Positions 25,271-34,488 of a stretch of 64,000 nt of DNA are shown here, piece by piece (positions within the stretch are counted from its first letter, which is position 1; every line of letters begins with the position of its first letter). This stretch comes from Dyadobacter bucti (GTDB lineage: Bacteria; Bacteroidota; Bacteroidia; Cytophagales; Spirosomataceae): the NCBI RefSeq assembly GCF_005869225.1, contig NZ_SWFP01000011.1:1-64000 (forward strand), written 5' to 3'. The notes beneath the pieces were generated by a model. The model saw only the letters and a list, made by a program, of their open reading frames with translations. It did no database searches and had not been told where the DNA came from. The position numbers and the translations under genes are program-made.

Positions 25271-25960
25271 ATGAAGTTGAGAATAACCCCGCGGTTTGCA
25301 GTTACTTTTTTAGCATTGGTTTTTGTGTTGCATGAGGCGCACGAAATAGCCCATACCGGCGTCGGTCGCTTGGTTTGCGGCTGCTGGGGACGAAGGGATT
25401 TTAATGTTTGGGGTGTCTGCGAGGGCTGTGCTGATCAAAAACCAATTATTGTACTCGCAACTTTCGCCGGACCATTATTCACATTCCTTGTCATTTGGCT
25501 TGGTGCATTTTTGATAAATCCAGACAAACCAGCTCAGCAGAAAGCAATGGGGTTTTCGCTCATTTTCGCCAACTTACCATTCGCCCGTATTCTGGGTACC
25601 GCGTTGGGAAGCGGAGATGAAGTTTGGGGCCTAAATAGCATTCTGAACAACAAATCACTATCCTGGGCATTTGACTTTTCGTTGGTATTGCTGCTTTCAA
25701 TTTATCCCTTGTGGAAGGCTTTCAAATTAATCGAAAACAGAAGAAAAATTGCGTGGTTCGTTTTGTTTCTCCTGATACCAATTCTAATTGATGTTCTGGT
25801 TGTTTTAGGAATAATGAACACATTGGTTGAGAAAAGAATTCTCGCTGAATATTGGGTTTTGGGCTCACCAAAGCTTGTAACTATCTGGACGTTTTTCGTT
25901 ATGGCGCTCTATTTATTGACCAAAAAGAATATTTACGAATTGAATGCGGATGCGAGCTAA
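25271..25960 (+). CDS. Polytopic membrane protein with HExxH motif
   Basis: A 229-residue protein with about six hydrophobic segments. At the N-terminus it reads ALVFVLHEAHEIAHTGVGRLVCGCWGRRDFNVWGVCEGC. HEIAH is an exact HExxH zinc-protease motif inside or next to the first membrane segment, as in site-2 proteases, and it is followed by a Cys-rich loop with four Cys. The second S2P motif (NxxPxxxxDG) is not clearly present; ANLPFARILGTALGSGDE is the nearest. It is the only plus-strand gene in this stretch, convergent to the DeoR regulator. Function unknown; an intramembrane protease is possible. Confidence 0.65.
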   Translation: MKLRITPRFAVTFLALVFVLHEAHEIAHTGVGRLVCGCWGRRDFNVWGVCEGCADQKPIIVLATFAGPLFTFLVIWLGAFLINPDKPAQQKAMGFSLIFANLPFARILGTALGSGDEVWGLNSILNNKSLSWAFDFSLVLLLSIYPLWKAFKLIENRRKIAWFVLFLLIPILIDVLVVLGIMNTLVEKRILAEYWVLGSPKLVTIWTFFVMALYLLTKKNIYELNADAS

Positions 25961-26047
25961 TTTCTAAGTTATGCTCGCTGTACATTGTTAGGTAAATTTT
26001 ATGGTTTACAAATGCATTTCGAACCTTTTCGCGAATTGGTTACAATC

Positions 26048-26812
26048 CTATCCCTCTGCAATAATCACCTCAATATTATGCTGTTTCAGCATCTTCAGAT
26101 CAGCCTCCTCAATCTTGTCATCGGTCACCACTTTATTAATCTTGTCAAAACCACAAATAAACGCCAGACCGGATTTTTTGAACTTTGACGAGTCGGTAAC
26201 TACGATCACTTCTTCGGCGATATCGATCATAATTTGGTTCAGATGCGCTTCCTCCATGTAGTGCGTGAAAAAGCCTGCATTGGCCTTCATTCCGTCGATT
26301 CCCAGGAAAAGTTTGTTGCAGTAAAGCTGTTTGAAATTCCGCTCCGCCATGGGCCCCACCAATGACATGGAGAATTCTTTGAGGTATCCGCCAGGCATGT
26401 ACACCTGCAGATTTTCGTATTGCGCGAGGTTATTGACAATGTCCAGCGCGTTACTGATCACGGTCAGGTTTTTGAATTTTTCGAGGTTGTTCGATATTTC
26501 AAAAGTTGTCGTGCCCGAATCGAGGATAATGCTGTCGTCTTCGTTGATAAGCGATACTGCCTTTTTCCCGATCAGCCGCTTGATATCATGGTTGATCTTC
26601 CGCTTTTCAGTGACAGTCAGGGCAATGTTATTGGTTTTAAAAGCGCCACCGTGAGCCCTCACGAGCAGATTGCTGTTTTCGAGCTTGTCCAGATCGTTGC
26701 GGATCGTCACCTCACTCACTTCCAGCATCTCACTCAAATCATTCACATTCACTTCGCCCAACTCATCGAGTTTTTGCAATATCAGCGAACGACGCTGCGC
26801 GGTCTTTTTCAT
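26048..26812 (-). CDS. DeoR-family transcriptional regulator of sugar metabolism
   Basis: A 254-residue protein: N-terminal DeoR helix-turn-helix (RRSLILQKLDELGEVNVNDLSEMLEVSEVTIRNDLDKLENSNLLVRAHGGA) followed by the DeoRC sugar-phosphate sensor domain (INEDDSIILDSGTTTFEISNNL...YCNKLFLGIDGMKANAGFFT). The family senses phosphorylated sugars; AgaR, the GalNAc regulator of enterobacteria, belongs to it. It sits between the SusC/SusD/GH20 unit and the DUF4091 operon, next to the amino-sugar genes, so it is the prime candidate regulator of the region. CTTTCG-type motifs in three spacers could be its operators. Confidence 0.92.
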   Translation of the reverse strand: MKKTAQRRSLILQKLDELGEVNVNDLSEMLEVSEVTIRNDLDKLENSNLLVRAHGGAFKTNNIALTVTEKRKINHDIKRLIGKKAVSLINEDDSIILDSGTTTFEISNNLEKFKNLTVISNALDIVNNLAQYENLQVYMPGGYLKEFSMSLVGPMAERNFKQLYCNKLFLGIDGMKANAGFFTHYMEEAHLNQIMIDIAEEVIVVTDSSKFKKSGLAFICGFDKINKVVTDDKIEEADLKMLKQHNIEVIIAEG

Positions 26813-26935
26813 GATATCAAACCTTTTATGCTATTATTCTTATTAAATTAAAGTCTTTTGAACGTGGGCCCCGGGCGCTCACGCCAGGCCGTAAAGGTAG
26901 CAACATCCGGGGAAATGCTTTTGTAAAAATCAGAA

Positions 26936-27229
26936 CTAAGCGTTTCGCACAGCCGCGAGATTCTGGGCTTCGTCCTGCTGCGGGAAAGCGCGGTGCACCT
27001 CGACTATCTTTTCAATGCGTTCGAGGATCAGATTCAGCATTTCTTTTGGGAAAGAAGCTTCCAGTACAATCAGTTTCAGGTTTTCATCTTCTGTGTCAAA
27101 AACCTGCATGTAAGTAACCTCAAACCGGCTCTTCCCAAACACCTGCAAAAGCCTGCTCAACACATTATTTGTGTCGCTGACGTAGACCGATATCCGGCTC
27201 GAATCGGCCAATCCATTTTCCATTTCCAC
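26936..27229 (-). CDS. Small ACT-domain protein
   Basis: A 97-residue protein consisting of one ACT domain (RISVYVSDTNNVLSRLLQVFGKSRFEVTYMQVFDTEDENLKLIVLEASFPKE) similar to the regulatory small subunit of acetolactate synthase, but alone and without the IlvN/H C-terminal domain. GTG at 27227-27229 overlaps the esterase stop (TAGTG); an ATG two codons later is an alternative. No branched-chain amino acid gene is nearby. A regulatory ligand-binding role for an enzyme of this operon is possible but unproven. Confidence 0.75.
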   Translation of the reverse strand: MEMENGLADSSRISVYVSDTNNVLSRLLQVFGKSRFEVTYMQVFDTEDENLKLIVLEASFPKEMLNLILERIEKIVEVHRAFPQQDEAQNLAAVRNA

Positions 27230-29259
27230 TATTTTTTGACTTTCACTTTGAACGAGACCCGCTTCGTTTCATGGATAAATGAATGCGCCCCGTGGCTGTC
27301 ACGCCGGGTGTTGCCTGTTTTAGGATACTCATAAATGCCATAAAAAGAGATCTCATGCCCGTCCGGACAATCAGGTTTTATTTTCACCTGCGAAGTCAGC
27401 CGCTGCGCCCCCGACCAGTCTGCCCGTGCAAGAAAAAGCATTTTTCGACTATCCATATCCACATACGGATCTTCGGTAAAAAGTTGCAGACCAAAATCAT
27501 GCAGCGAATCAAGGTCAGATTTCGTAAAAATACTGATCCATTCACCCGGATTGGCGATTCCGTTTCCATTACCTTCTCCCACACGTGTCTGATTTTCTAC
27601 TTCCAGATTTACATTCCGGCCGTCAGCAATTTCGAATTTTGTCAGGGTTTTTTCGGGGGAATAAAAAGGCACTTCCAGTAAAAATTGGTCTTTTTTACCA
27701 TTGTAACTTACCATCAATTTAAGCTTCGCCTGGTCCAGCTCTGCGTGTCGCGAGCGAATCCGGAAACCAGTTTTTTCAAACAAACCTGCCTGAGCCATCT
27801 TCCCAATCGTGATTGCTGGATCCAGTACTTCTACTTCTTCATCCTGGGCAATCAGCTCGATGCGAACAGAGTCCACGGCAGCGCCGCCTTTGTTGAATAA
27901 CAAAGGACTCAGCAAAACTATATCTCCCACGCCTGGCATCCTTTTATCGAGTGAGTAGGAGGCCATCGTAATGTGACCGGGATCGCCGGCCCGGTACAAG
28001 CCAATGTTGCTGTGCTGGCCCGTCCCCTGATATTGAATGCGGCCTTTTGAGTCGCTGATAACTCTTTTACGCTCAATTTTGCGGGTTTGTACATCCAAGT
28101 TAATCAGCTCAAATCCGGTATTTGGCGTGTAACTGCTATCTGTTGAAATCTGTACATTAAGGTTCGGAACGGCCGGGCCGTCGGGTAGCCATTGTTTGGT
28201 TTGTATACTAAATCCTTCCTGCCGCACATTGTCAAGCACAGTAAATCCTGGCATTTTCCGGTCGGTACGAATGTCATAATTCCAGACTGAAAAATTAGGA
28301 TATACATCAATGTGATGCCATTTCTCAGGTCTCGGCAGCGGCATCCGGAAGTACTTCATGTGGAAATCAAATTGCCCTTTAATATTCACCGCATTGTGGA
28401 ACCCTCTGAAATAGCCGATGCCATAATGCCAGCTTTCGTAGTTCAATTCCAATGTTTTGTAAGCGTCGTCAATCTCCTGATCGTGCTGCCGCAAAAAATC
28501 CTTGCTACCCAAATGCATTCGAATAGGCAACCCAACAAAATTCCGCCCCATCTCTTTAAATGGCATAAAAATCTGCAAAGCTTTAGGTCCAACCGTGAAG
28601 GAAGCCGACGGACAAAAAAACGAGGCGCTCGACAGCAAATGCGGGTATTTAGAAGCGATGAGCATGGACATAAATCCACCCATACTCAGGCCGGAAACCG
28701 CGCGGGATTCGCGGGTAGGTTTGGTGCGGTAATGCGCGTCAATGTACTTTACAAATTCCGGAAAGTAGTCGGCAAACTGCCTGTCTTCCTTCACCGGCGC
28801 AATGTCGTACGGGCGCGGGTATTGGGCGGGCACATAGCCATCCCATTTGGCGATGATCAGGTCATTGTCAGCTACATAGCTAACAAAATTATCCAGCGAA
28901 TCCGGGCCTGTACGTTCGTAATTTCCATTAAACTCATCATAATAACGCGCCTCACCCGATCGGGAAACTTCACCCTCGGCTGGACCATTATACCGCCCCG
29001 CATTGCCATGAAAATAGTAGATCACAGGGTACCGCCGCTCGGGATGCCGGTGGTAATCGGCTGGCAGGATCAGTCGGAAATGTCGGTTTTCCCTGAATAC
29101 TTCGCTAAAATGCTGCCCGTCTTCAATGATGCCTTTCGGCCGAGACGGCTGGGCATAAACGTTTGATGCTGCCGCGAACAACATCAGCGCAGCCAGCAGC
29201 CTTGTCAGGCAACGTTCCTTGTTTTTATAAAAACCGGTCAATTTTTTTTGCTGCTTCAT
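27229..29259 (-). CDS. Secreted esterase (alpha/beta-hydrolase, EstD/feruloyl-esterase type) with C-terminal extension
   Basis: A 676-residue protein with signal peptide (to about residue 36, NVYAQ). Residues 45-310 form a putative-esterase domain: LPADYHRHPERRYPVIYYFHG, nucleophile elbow GLSMGG with S192, and a His in GYFRGFHNAV. The remaining 360 residues are beta-rich, with Ig-like domains (LINLDVQTRKIERKRVISDSKGRIQYQGTG) and a block resembling a CARDB-like segment. Such esterases remove acyl groups from glycans. It lies nine bases after the DUF5107 gene in the operon. Confidence 0.8.
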   Translation of the reverse strand: MKQQKKLTGFYKNKERCLTRLLAALMLFAAASNVYAQPSRPKGIIEDGQHFSEVFRENRHFRLILPADYHRHPERRYPVIYYFHGNAGRYNGPAEGEVSRSGEARYYDEFNGNYERTGPDSLDNFVSYVADNDLIIAKWDGYVPAQYPRPYDIAPVKEDRQFADYFPEFVKYIDAHYRTKPTRESRAVSGLSMGGFMSMLIASKYPHLLSSASFFCPSASFTVGPKALQIFMPFKEMGRNFVGLPIRMHLGSKDFLRQHDQEIDDAYKTLELNYESWHYGIGYFRGFHNAVNIKGQFDFHMKYFRMPLPRPEKWHHIDVYPNFSVWNYDIRTDRKMPGFTVLDNVRQEGFSIQTKQWLPDGPAVPNLNVQISTDSSYTPNTGFELINLDVQTRKIERKRVISDSKGRIQYQGTGQHSNIGLYRAGDPGHITMASYSLDKRMPGVGDIVLLSPLLFNKGGAAVDSVRIELIAQDEEVEVLDPAITIGKMAQAGLFEKTGFRIRSRHAELDQAKLKLMVSYNGKKDQFLLEVPFYSPEKTLTKFEIADGRNVNLEVENQTRVGEGNGNGIANPGEWISIFTKSDLDSLHDFGLQLFTEDPYVDMDSRKMLFLARADWSGAQRLTSQVKIKPDCPDGHEISFYGIYEYPKTGNTRRDSHGAHSFIHETKRVSFKVKVKK

Positions 29260-29268
29260 GATGTACTA

Positions 29269-32200
29269 TTAATCTTCCTTTTTACGCGCTTCTACCAGGT
29301 CAAGTATCTTGAAAAACAGGGTGGTAAGGCTGTAATTTTTAGTCGCTATCAACTTTTGTTTCAGCTTTACGGAAAGCGCCTGATCATTTTGCGACGTGGC
29401 CAAAACCCATTGCACTTCCGGCGCATCGGAGCCACTTGTAATTTCCCAATTTCGCAGTGAATCCTGTTCTGCTTTCCAATTGTTCAGAAACCCGGCGGCC
29501 TTTTCCTGCTTGCCTGCTCTTTCAAGCAAATGCACACCGAGGTAATTATTGAGCGCATTCCGGTTGCTTTCCTTGCTCGCGTTGAGGGTATATTCCGAAA
29601 TATTCTCAGCATACCGAGTGGCTTTCTGCGCATTGCCGAGCTGGGCTTCACAATAGGCTGCAAGGTAATCCATCAGCCGCGTATCTGGTTCGTGCGGTTT
29701 GCCTGTGCCCAGATTTTCCGGCCATAATCGTGCTTTTTCAAGTGCTTTTAATGCCTCGCGGTATTTCTTGTTTTCTGCCAAAGCGAGCGCAGTTCCGAGA
29801 TTCGCTACCACATATAGAGTGTGACCTTCCCGCGCTCCTTCCTGTGGTAGAACTTGTATTTTCTCCAACACTTTTAAGCAAGCTGCAAAGCTACCCGCAT
29901 TTAGCAGCGACTTGGCATAATCAATGCCGATAACGGGGTTGTCAGCAAACTGCTTGAAAGCTGTTTGGGCATTGTCAAGTCCTTTATCCTGCAACTTTTG
30001 GTCATTGAAATATGCCGTCAGATAATGCCAGCTACGCCAGTCCTTTGGGTTGAGCTGATTGGCTTTTGCAACATCAGCCTGTGCTGTGCTGCCAGCCTCG
30101 TTTTGGAAAAGAATACCTCTTGCGATGTAAAATGGGGCATAATCCGGCTCGTCCTTACAGGCTGCGAATTGCATTCTGGCGTTTTCTTTGTCGCCAATGT
30201 GCCAATAGATCAATCCCAGATAGTAGCAGTTTTTCCAGGATGAACTTTGTTTTACAGCCCACTTTAAAACAGGAATTGTTTCGAGTCGAAAAGGGAAAAC
30301 CAGCTCAGGAGACATTTCAAGGGCGTTTTGCAGTTGCTTTCTACTTTCCGCCGGTGCTGAATCCCGGTTAAGATAGGCCAGCCAATAGGAAACGGTAGGG
30401 TAGGCGTGAGCCAATGCGAGTACTTGCTTTGCCTCCTGATTTTGTCCCTGATTCACAAAATCGATCGCCAGTTCCAGGTAGGTTTCATGCGGCAGCTCGT
30501 TGCGGATTGCCTGCTGGAAAATGGCTTTGTTCGCTGCATTTGCTTGGAGCAAATACTGCTCGAAATGCGCATAATGATTAAGCGGGTCCACATTCAGCAG
30601 CTCTTTCCAAACCTGCGCCGCCTCATCAGGTTTGTTTAATTTTCGAAGTGCAGTGCCCAGTAATTGGTATGCTACCAGATTATTACGGTTGTAACCGAGT
30701 GCTTTTCCTGCATCACTTTCGGCCTTTTCGAAGTCCTGTTTTTGCAATGCTATGCCCGCCAGCTGCGTGTACGCGCCGGATTTGTATTCCATCGTCCAGG
30801 TTGCTACCGACAAAGCTTCTTCTGCTTTGGTCAAGTCGCCAAGCTTACGGTAAAGCGCGCCGTACAGATAATTGGCGCCGCCGTGATAGGTATTTTCCGC
30901 CAATACTTTTCGGGCAAAATCCAGCCCTTTTGCATATTCACCATTCCGGTAATGATATTCGGCAAGCCGGATCAATGCGCCGCAGTGAGTCGCTTCCTTT
31001 TTAAGACATTCCAGGTAACGAAGCCGCGCGCCTTCCCAATTGCGCATGGCATTTTCATCTTCTCCCAACTCAAAAAGGCGCTCTGCGGAATGAGGATCCT
31101 GTTTTTCGGCGGAAAGAACAGGACGGTCGAGAATTTTTTCAGGCTGAGAAGCATACACGAGCAGATCCTTACCAATGCTCACCCGAACAGATTTTTGATC
31201 AGCCGCTGTTAAGAAAACTGTTTTGGTATAAACCTCCATGGGTTTCAGTTGAAGCGGCGATTGATAAATCGTTTTCCCGGCCAAAGTCACCTTCAGCGTA
31301 TCCTGAATTGGAGAAATCGGATTGAAAATGATCTTCAAACTATCGCCTTGCGCCGCTACATTGAGTGTGCCATAAGGCGAAGCGTCCACCATTCCACCAG
31401 CCGCCTTTACCGGAAACCAGTATTCCGTTTTCGTTTCGGAATAAAATGGTCCCAACGACTTTTGATTAAACGGACTGTGAAATCCGCTCCGTTCAGCCGC
31501 CTGGTTGAATGTCACACCAGACTGTGCTTCAATGTATTGTCCGTCATTGTCGGTGAGTAAATCCTCCCAAATTGCACCTTCTCTCGCCCGCGACCAGATC
31601 CATAGTTTCTTACCCGGGGCATCCGAGTACGGAGCCCAGTGACCGAACCCAAATTTTTTGTTATGCCAATACCCGCCAAACCAATTCGTATGCGTGCCCA
31701 TTACGTGGTAGGACTTATCCCCACCGGAATTCACATTTTTGTAATAAGATAAATCGACACCATGCTCGTCAATCGGCCAGGGGCTGGCGTTTCCATCGTG
31801 ACCGACATGGTGCGTGCCCGGGAAAAAGAACTGCATATCCTCCGACGCCCGGAACGCCGCATTTTCCCACGAAAGATAGGCGTCATGCAAGGGTAGGGGA
31901 TTGTACCAAAGGCTTTGCGTTTCGAAATACGCCTTGTCTTTCGGGAGTACGATTTTGACGCGCCATTGCGTTCGGGAAGCCAGATCGAGGCCGCCTACCA
32001 CGCAGGTAACACTTCCGTCCGGGTTGTTTTGCAGCACATAATCCACCGGCGCGGCTGCCCAGGGTGCGTGGCCGAGATCTAGCCCGAAGTTGTGCTCAAT
32101 GCCGCCGCTCGTCCAAGGGCCGCGGATACCGATCGCGCGAAATTTCATTACGTGGTTGGTGTACACGAATTCCTCACCGGTCGATTTTTCGGTAGCGCCC

Positions 32201-32526
32201 ATCACTTTTCCGCCTACCTCGGGCAGCACTTGTACCTTAATGTAAGGATTTTCCAGCTCTACCACTTTCCAGTTTTTCGTCGTGCTTTTGTTGGTATAGC
32301 CGTCGAAAACGTAATACGGATAAAACGGCGAGACTTTTTTGCCGACGCCCATCACGGGAATTGGGTTTGGGTCGGAATAAGGATAAGTTTTGAAGGGTTG
32401 TGCTTTCTCTGTAATGCTGGCTTTTTGGGCTTGGGCTGCTGGTGACAACATCAGCATCAGCAATGCTGGTGACACCACCACCATTGGCAGCATTGGCGTA
32501 AATATTCTCGCGAACAATGGCGACAT
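29269..32526 (-). CDS. Secreted DUF5107-TPR protein
   Basis: A 1085-residue protein with a signal peptide (ending near AAQAQ). About residues 40-380 form the DUF5107 domain: YPYSDPNPIPVMG, VVELENPYIKVQVLPEVGGKVMGA, GPWTSGGIEHNFGLDLGHAP, THTNWFGGYWHNKKFGFGHWAPYSDAPGKKLWIWSR. It has the look of a galactose-mutarotase-like, carbohydrate-active beta-sandwich. From about residue 490 to the end there are about a dozen TPR-like helical repeats (LGEDENAMRNWEGARLRYLECLKK...). Activity is not established; the operon suggests a role in glycan cleavage or sugar binding at the surface or periplasm. Confidence 0.8.
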   Translation of the reverse strand: MSPLFARIFTPMLPMVVVSPALLMLMLSPAAQAQKASITEKAQPFKTYPYSDPNPIPVMGVGKKVSPFYPYYVFDGYTNKSTTKNWKVVELENPYIKVQVLPEVGGKVMGATEKSTGEEFVYTNHVMKFRAIGIRGPWTSGGIEHNFGLDLGHAPWAAAPVDYVLQNNPDGSVTCVVGGLDLASRTQWRVKIVLPKDKAYFETQSLWYNPLPLHDAYLSWENAAFRASEDMQFFFPGTHHVGHDGNASPWPIDEHGVDLSYYKNVNSGGDKSYHVMGTHTNWFGGYWHNKKFGFGHWAPYSDAPGKKLWIWSRAREGAIWEDLLTDNDGQYIEAQSGVTFNQAAERSGFHSPFNQKSLGPFYSETKTEYWFPVKAAGGMVDASPYGTLNVAAQGDSLKIIFNPISPIQDTLKVTLAGKTIYQSPLQLKPMEVYTKTVFLTAADQKSVRVSIGKDLLVYASQPEKILDRPVLSAEKQDPHSAERLFELGEDENAMRNWEGARLRYLECLKKEATHCGALIRLAEYHYRNGEYAKGLDFARKVLAENTYHGGANYLYGALYRKLGDLTKAEEALSVATWTMEYKSGAYTQLAGIALQKQDFEKAESDAGKALGYNRNNLVAYQLLGTALRKLNKPDEAAQVWKELLNVDPLNHYAHFEQYLLQANAANKAIFQQAIRNELPHETYLELAIDFVNQGQNQEAKQVLALAHAYPTVSYWLAYLNRDSAPAESRKQLQNALEMSPELVFPFRLETIPVLKWAVKQSSSWKNCYYLGLIYWHIGDKENARMQFAACKDEPDYAPFYIARGILFQNEAGSTAQADVAKANQLNPKDWRSWHYLTAYFNDQKLQDKGLDNAQTAFKQFADNPVIGIDYAKSLLNAGSFAACLKVLEKIQVLPQEGAREGHTLYVVANLGTALALAENKKYREALKALEKARLWPENLGTGKPHEPDTRLMDYLAAYCEAQLGNAQKATRYAENISEYTLNASKESNRNALNNYLGVHLLERAGKQEKAAGFLNNWKAEQDSLRNWEITSGSDAPEVQWVLATSQNDQALSVKLKQKLIATKNYSLTTLFFKILDLVEARKKED

Positions 32527-32533
32527 AAAATTC

Positions 32534-34456
32534 CTATTTTTTGCTTTTTAAAATAACCTCCGCAAGTTCCATGCGTACTTTGTGCCATTGCTCCTGATCG
32601 TAGCTCCAAACATCGAGGTTACCAATGGATTTATCGCCGAATGGTTCTTTAATGAGCTGATTAACAAGCGCATCCGCACGTTTCGAATTTCCATCAAGTT
32701 TTGCGAGCAGGCGCAGATACTCGTAATCCTGCACTCCGTCTCGCATCGTTTTCAGGCGGATAGACGGACAAGGTTCCGACACATTAGGTACCATTCCGGG
32801 CTTGTAAATGACCGAGCCGTTTCCATTGAATTGCCGGTAAGTGAATTCCGCGTCAGCTTCGGAGGCTTCTTTGTAAAAGTCTTTCCACGATTCTGGATCG
32901 TACCAGCCTCTTTCCCAGCCCGCGCCCACGCCCCAGCTGATCCAGGAGTAGGTTTTGTATTTCCAGCAAGACCAGCTGATCGCACGGTCATTGACGAGCG
33001 GCAAGTCGATAAACGTAGAGCTTCCTACCCAGCTGTTCAGCTTTTGTTCGTATAGCGTCGGCCCGTAAAGCCAGTCTTTAATGCCCATTTTTTGGTAGTA
33101 CTTTACGGTATCAATATTGTAATTGATTGTGTGTGAGGCCCAATCGGTGATGGATTTGCCGATCACGTCCATTGCTTGTTTGGTATAAGCCCCGTCCACG
33201 CGGAACTTGGCTTCCGGATATTCTTTTTTGAAAAGGTTACCATAAAACACCATCCGTGACCAGGCTTCCGGGAAATACGATTCATCCAGACCATTCAGAT
33301 AGACCGTCAAAAGCGTCTTTTTAGGATTCACCATCGGTAGCAAATGCTGTCGGACCTGCCGGATGCTGCTCGTGTAAATCGCCTGATTGGCCGCATTGCG
33401 TTCCACTTCGGGTTTGCCAATATCCGGCCAGCCGGCAGTACCATGCTTTCCGTACACATCGAATGGGAGCGCGAAAGTTTCCAGCGGCTCGCCGTAGCCG
33501 GGACCGTCGGCATAACCGTGTTCTTTGGTGAAAGCTTGCCCGGTCAGGTATTTTTTCAATCGCTTGTCGAACTTGTCCCACTGAATTTCAACTTTACCGA
33601 TTTTAACTTCAATCTCCGGATCGTAAGTCGGGTCCATTAACGAAATGCGGTTGCGTTTAAAAAGCTGGTAAACAGCTAGTTCCTGCTTTTCGTCCATTCT
33701 GCTCAAAAAACCCTCGTGCTGCAGGCTGGCTTTGAAAGCGTTTTCATTCGGCAGTTCAAAGTCCCAGATAGTCAGGCTGACCGGCATTTGTTTGCTTTGC
33801 CCGCCAATGGTAACCGTAATTACACTTTGGTATGTGCCGGGTTTTGCCTTTTGCACGTCGAGCGGGATAAACTGATCTACCCAAATGACTTGTGAACGCT
33901 GGCCGCTGATCCGGTTGTTGAAATCGGGCAATGTGAACGGGTACACCCAGCGGCCGCGTATTTTGGCAGAGTCGGTTTGGATGTATTTAAATGGGATCAA
34001 TGCATCCGGATACCAGCCTTTGCCGAGGGTGGATTTGGGGTAACCCGTACTCGTACTCTGCACATTGACAGACCATTCCAGAAAAAGCTCAGGCTTGACG
34101 TTTAGCTCGGCGCTGCCGTTTTTGAAAGGCGTCATATCCAGCTTGATACCGGTCAGTTCCGCGTCTGATTCATTGGAAAGCACGAGTTGAAACGATACAT
34201 ATTCGCCCCGCGCGCCATGCAGCGAAACCTGTTTGCCGTCGAACAGCCAGTTTTTGTCCAAAAGATTTCCTTTTCCGGCTTGATTGGCAGGAACACCTTT
34301 AAACCGGTGCTCTATAATTTCATTTGTAACCGGATCGAGCCGGACGGAGGAAGGTAATGCCCGCAGCCGCCAAGGGTCTGCCGCGTACATTTTCGTTCCA
34401 AAGCTGAATGCATTCAGCGCGAGAAGACAGAGGATGAATTTTGTAAATCTGATCAT
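32534..34456 (-). CDS. Secreted DUF4091 protein, GH123-related glycoside hydrolase candidate
   Basis: A 640-residue protein with a signal peptide (to about residue 25, KMYAA). The N-terminal beta-sandwich region (about 30-240, LHGARGEYVSFQLVLSN) is followed by a TIM-barrel-like domain ending in the DUF4091 signature (CPSIRLKTMRDGVQDYEYLRLLAKL). DUF4091 is the C-terminal domain of GH123-like enzymes, whose characterised members are beta-N-acetylgalactosaminidases with neighbouring-group catalysis through an Asp-Glu pair. GLDESYFPEAW is the candidate catalytic strand here. Seven bases separate it from the DUF5107 gene. Confidence 0.82.
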   Translation of the reverse strand: MIRFTKFILCLLALNAFSFGTKMYAADPWRLRALPSSVRLDPVTNEIIEHRFKGVPANQAGKGNLLDKNWLFDGKQVSLHGARGEYVSFQLVLSNESDAELTGIKLDMTPFKNGSAELNVKPELFLEWSVNVQSTSTGYPKSTLGKGWYPDALIPFKYIQTDSAKIRGRWVYPFTLPDFNNRISGQRSQVIWVDQFIPLDVQKAKPGTYQSVITVTIGGQSKQMPVSLTIWDFELPNENAFKASLQHEGFLSRMDEKQELAVYQLFKRNRISLMDPTYDPEIEVKIGKVEIQWDKFDKRLKKYLTGQAFTKEHGYADGPGYGEPLETFALPFDVYGKHGTAGWPDIGKPEVERNAANQAIYTSSIRQVRQHLLPMVNPKKTLLTVYLNGLDESYFPEAWSRMVFYGNLFKKEYPEAKFRVDGAYTKQAMDVIGKSITDWASHTINYNIDTVKYYQKMGIKDWLYGPTLYEQKLNSWVGSSTFIDLPLVNDRAISWSCWKYKTYSWISWGVGAGWERGWYDPESWKDFYKEASEADAEFTYRQFNGNGSVIYKPGMVPNVSEPCPSIRLKTMRDGVQDYEYLRLLAKLDGNSKRADALVNQLIKEPFGDKSIGNLDVWSYDQEQWHKVRMELAEVILKSKK

Positions 34457-34488
34457 AGTGAAGGTAGTTCAACAATGTGGGTGTTCGG

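Noticed and set aside
28312..29166. 284-codon plus-strand frame opposite the esterase gene
   Set aside because: Antisense shadow; the minus-strand frame has a signal peptide and the GLSMGG elbow.
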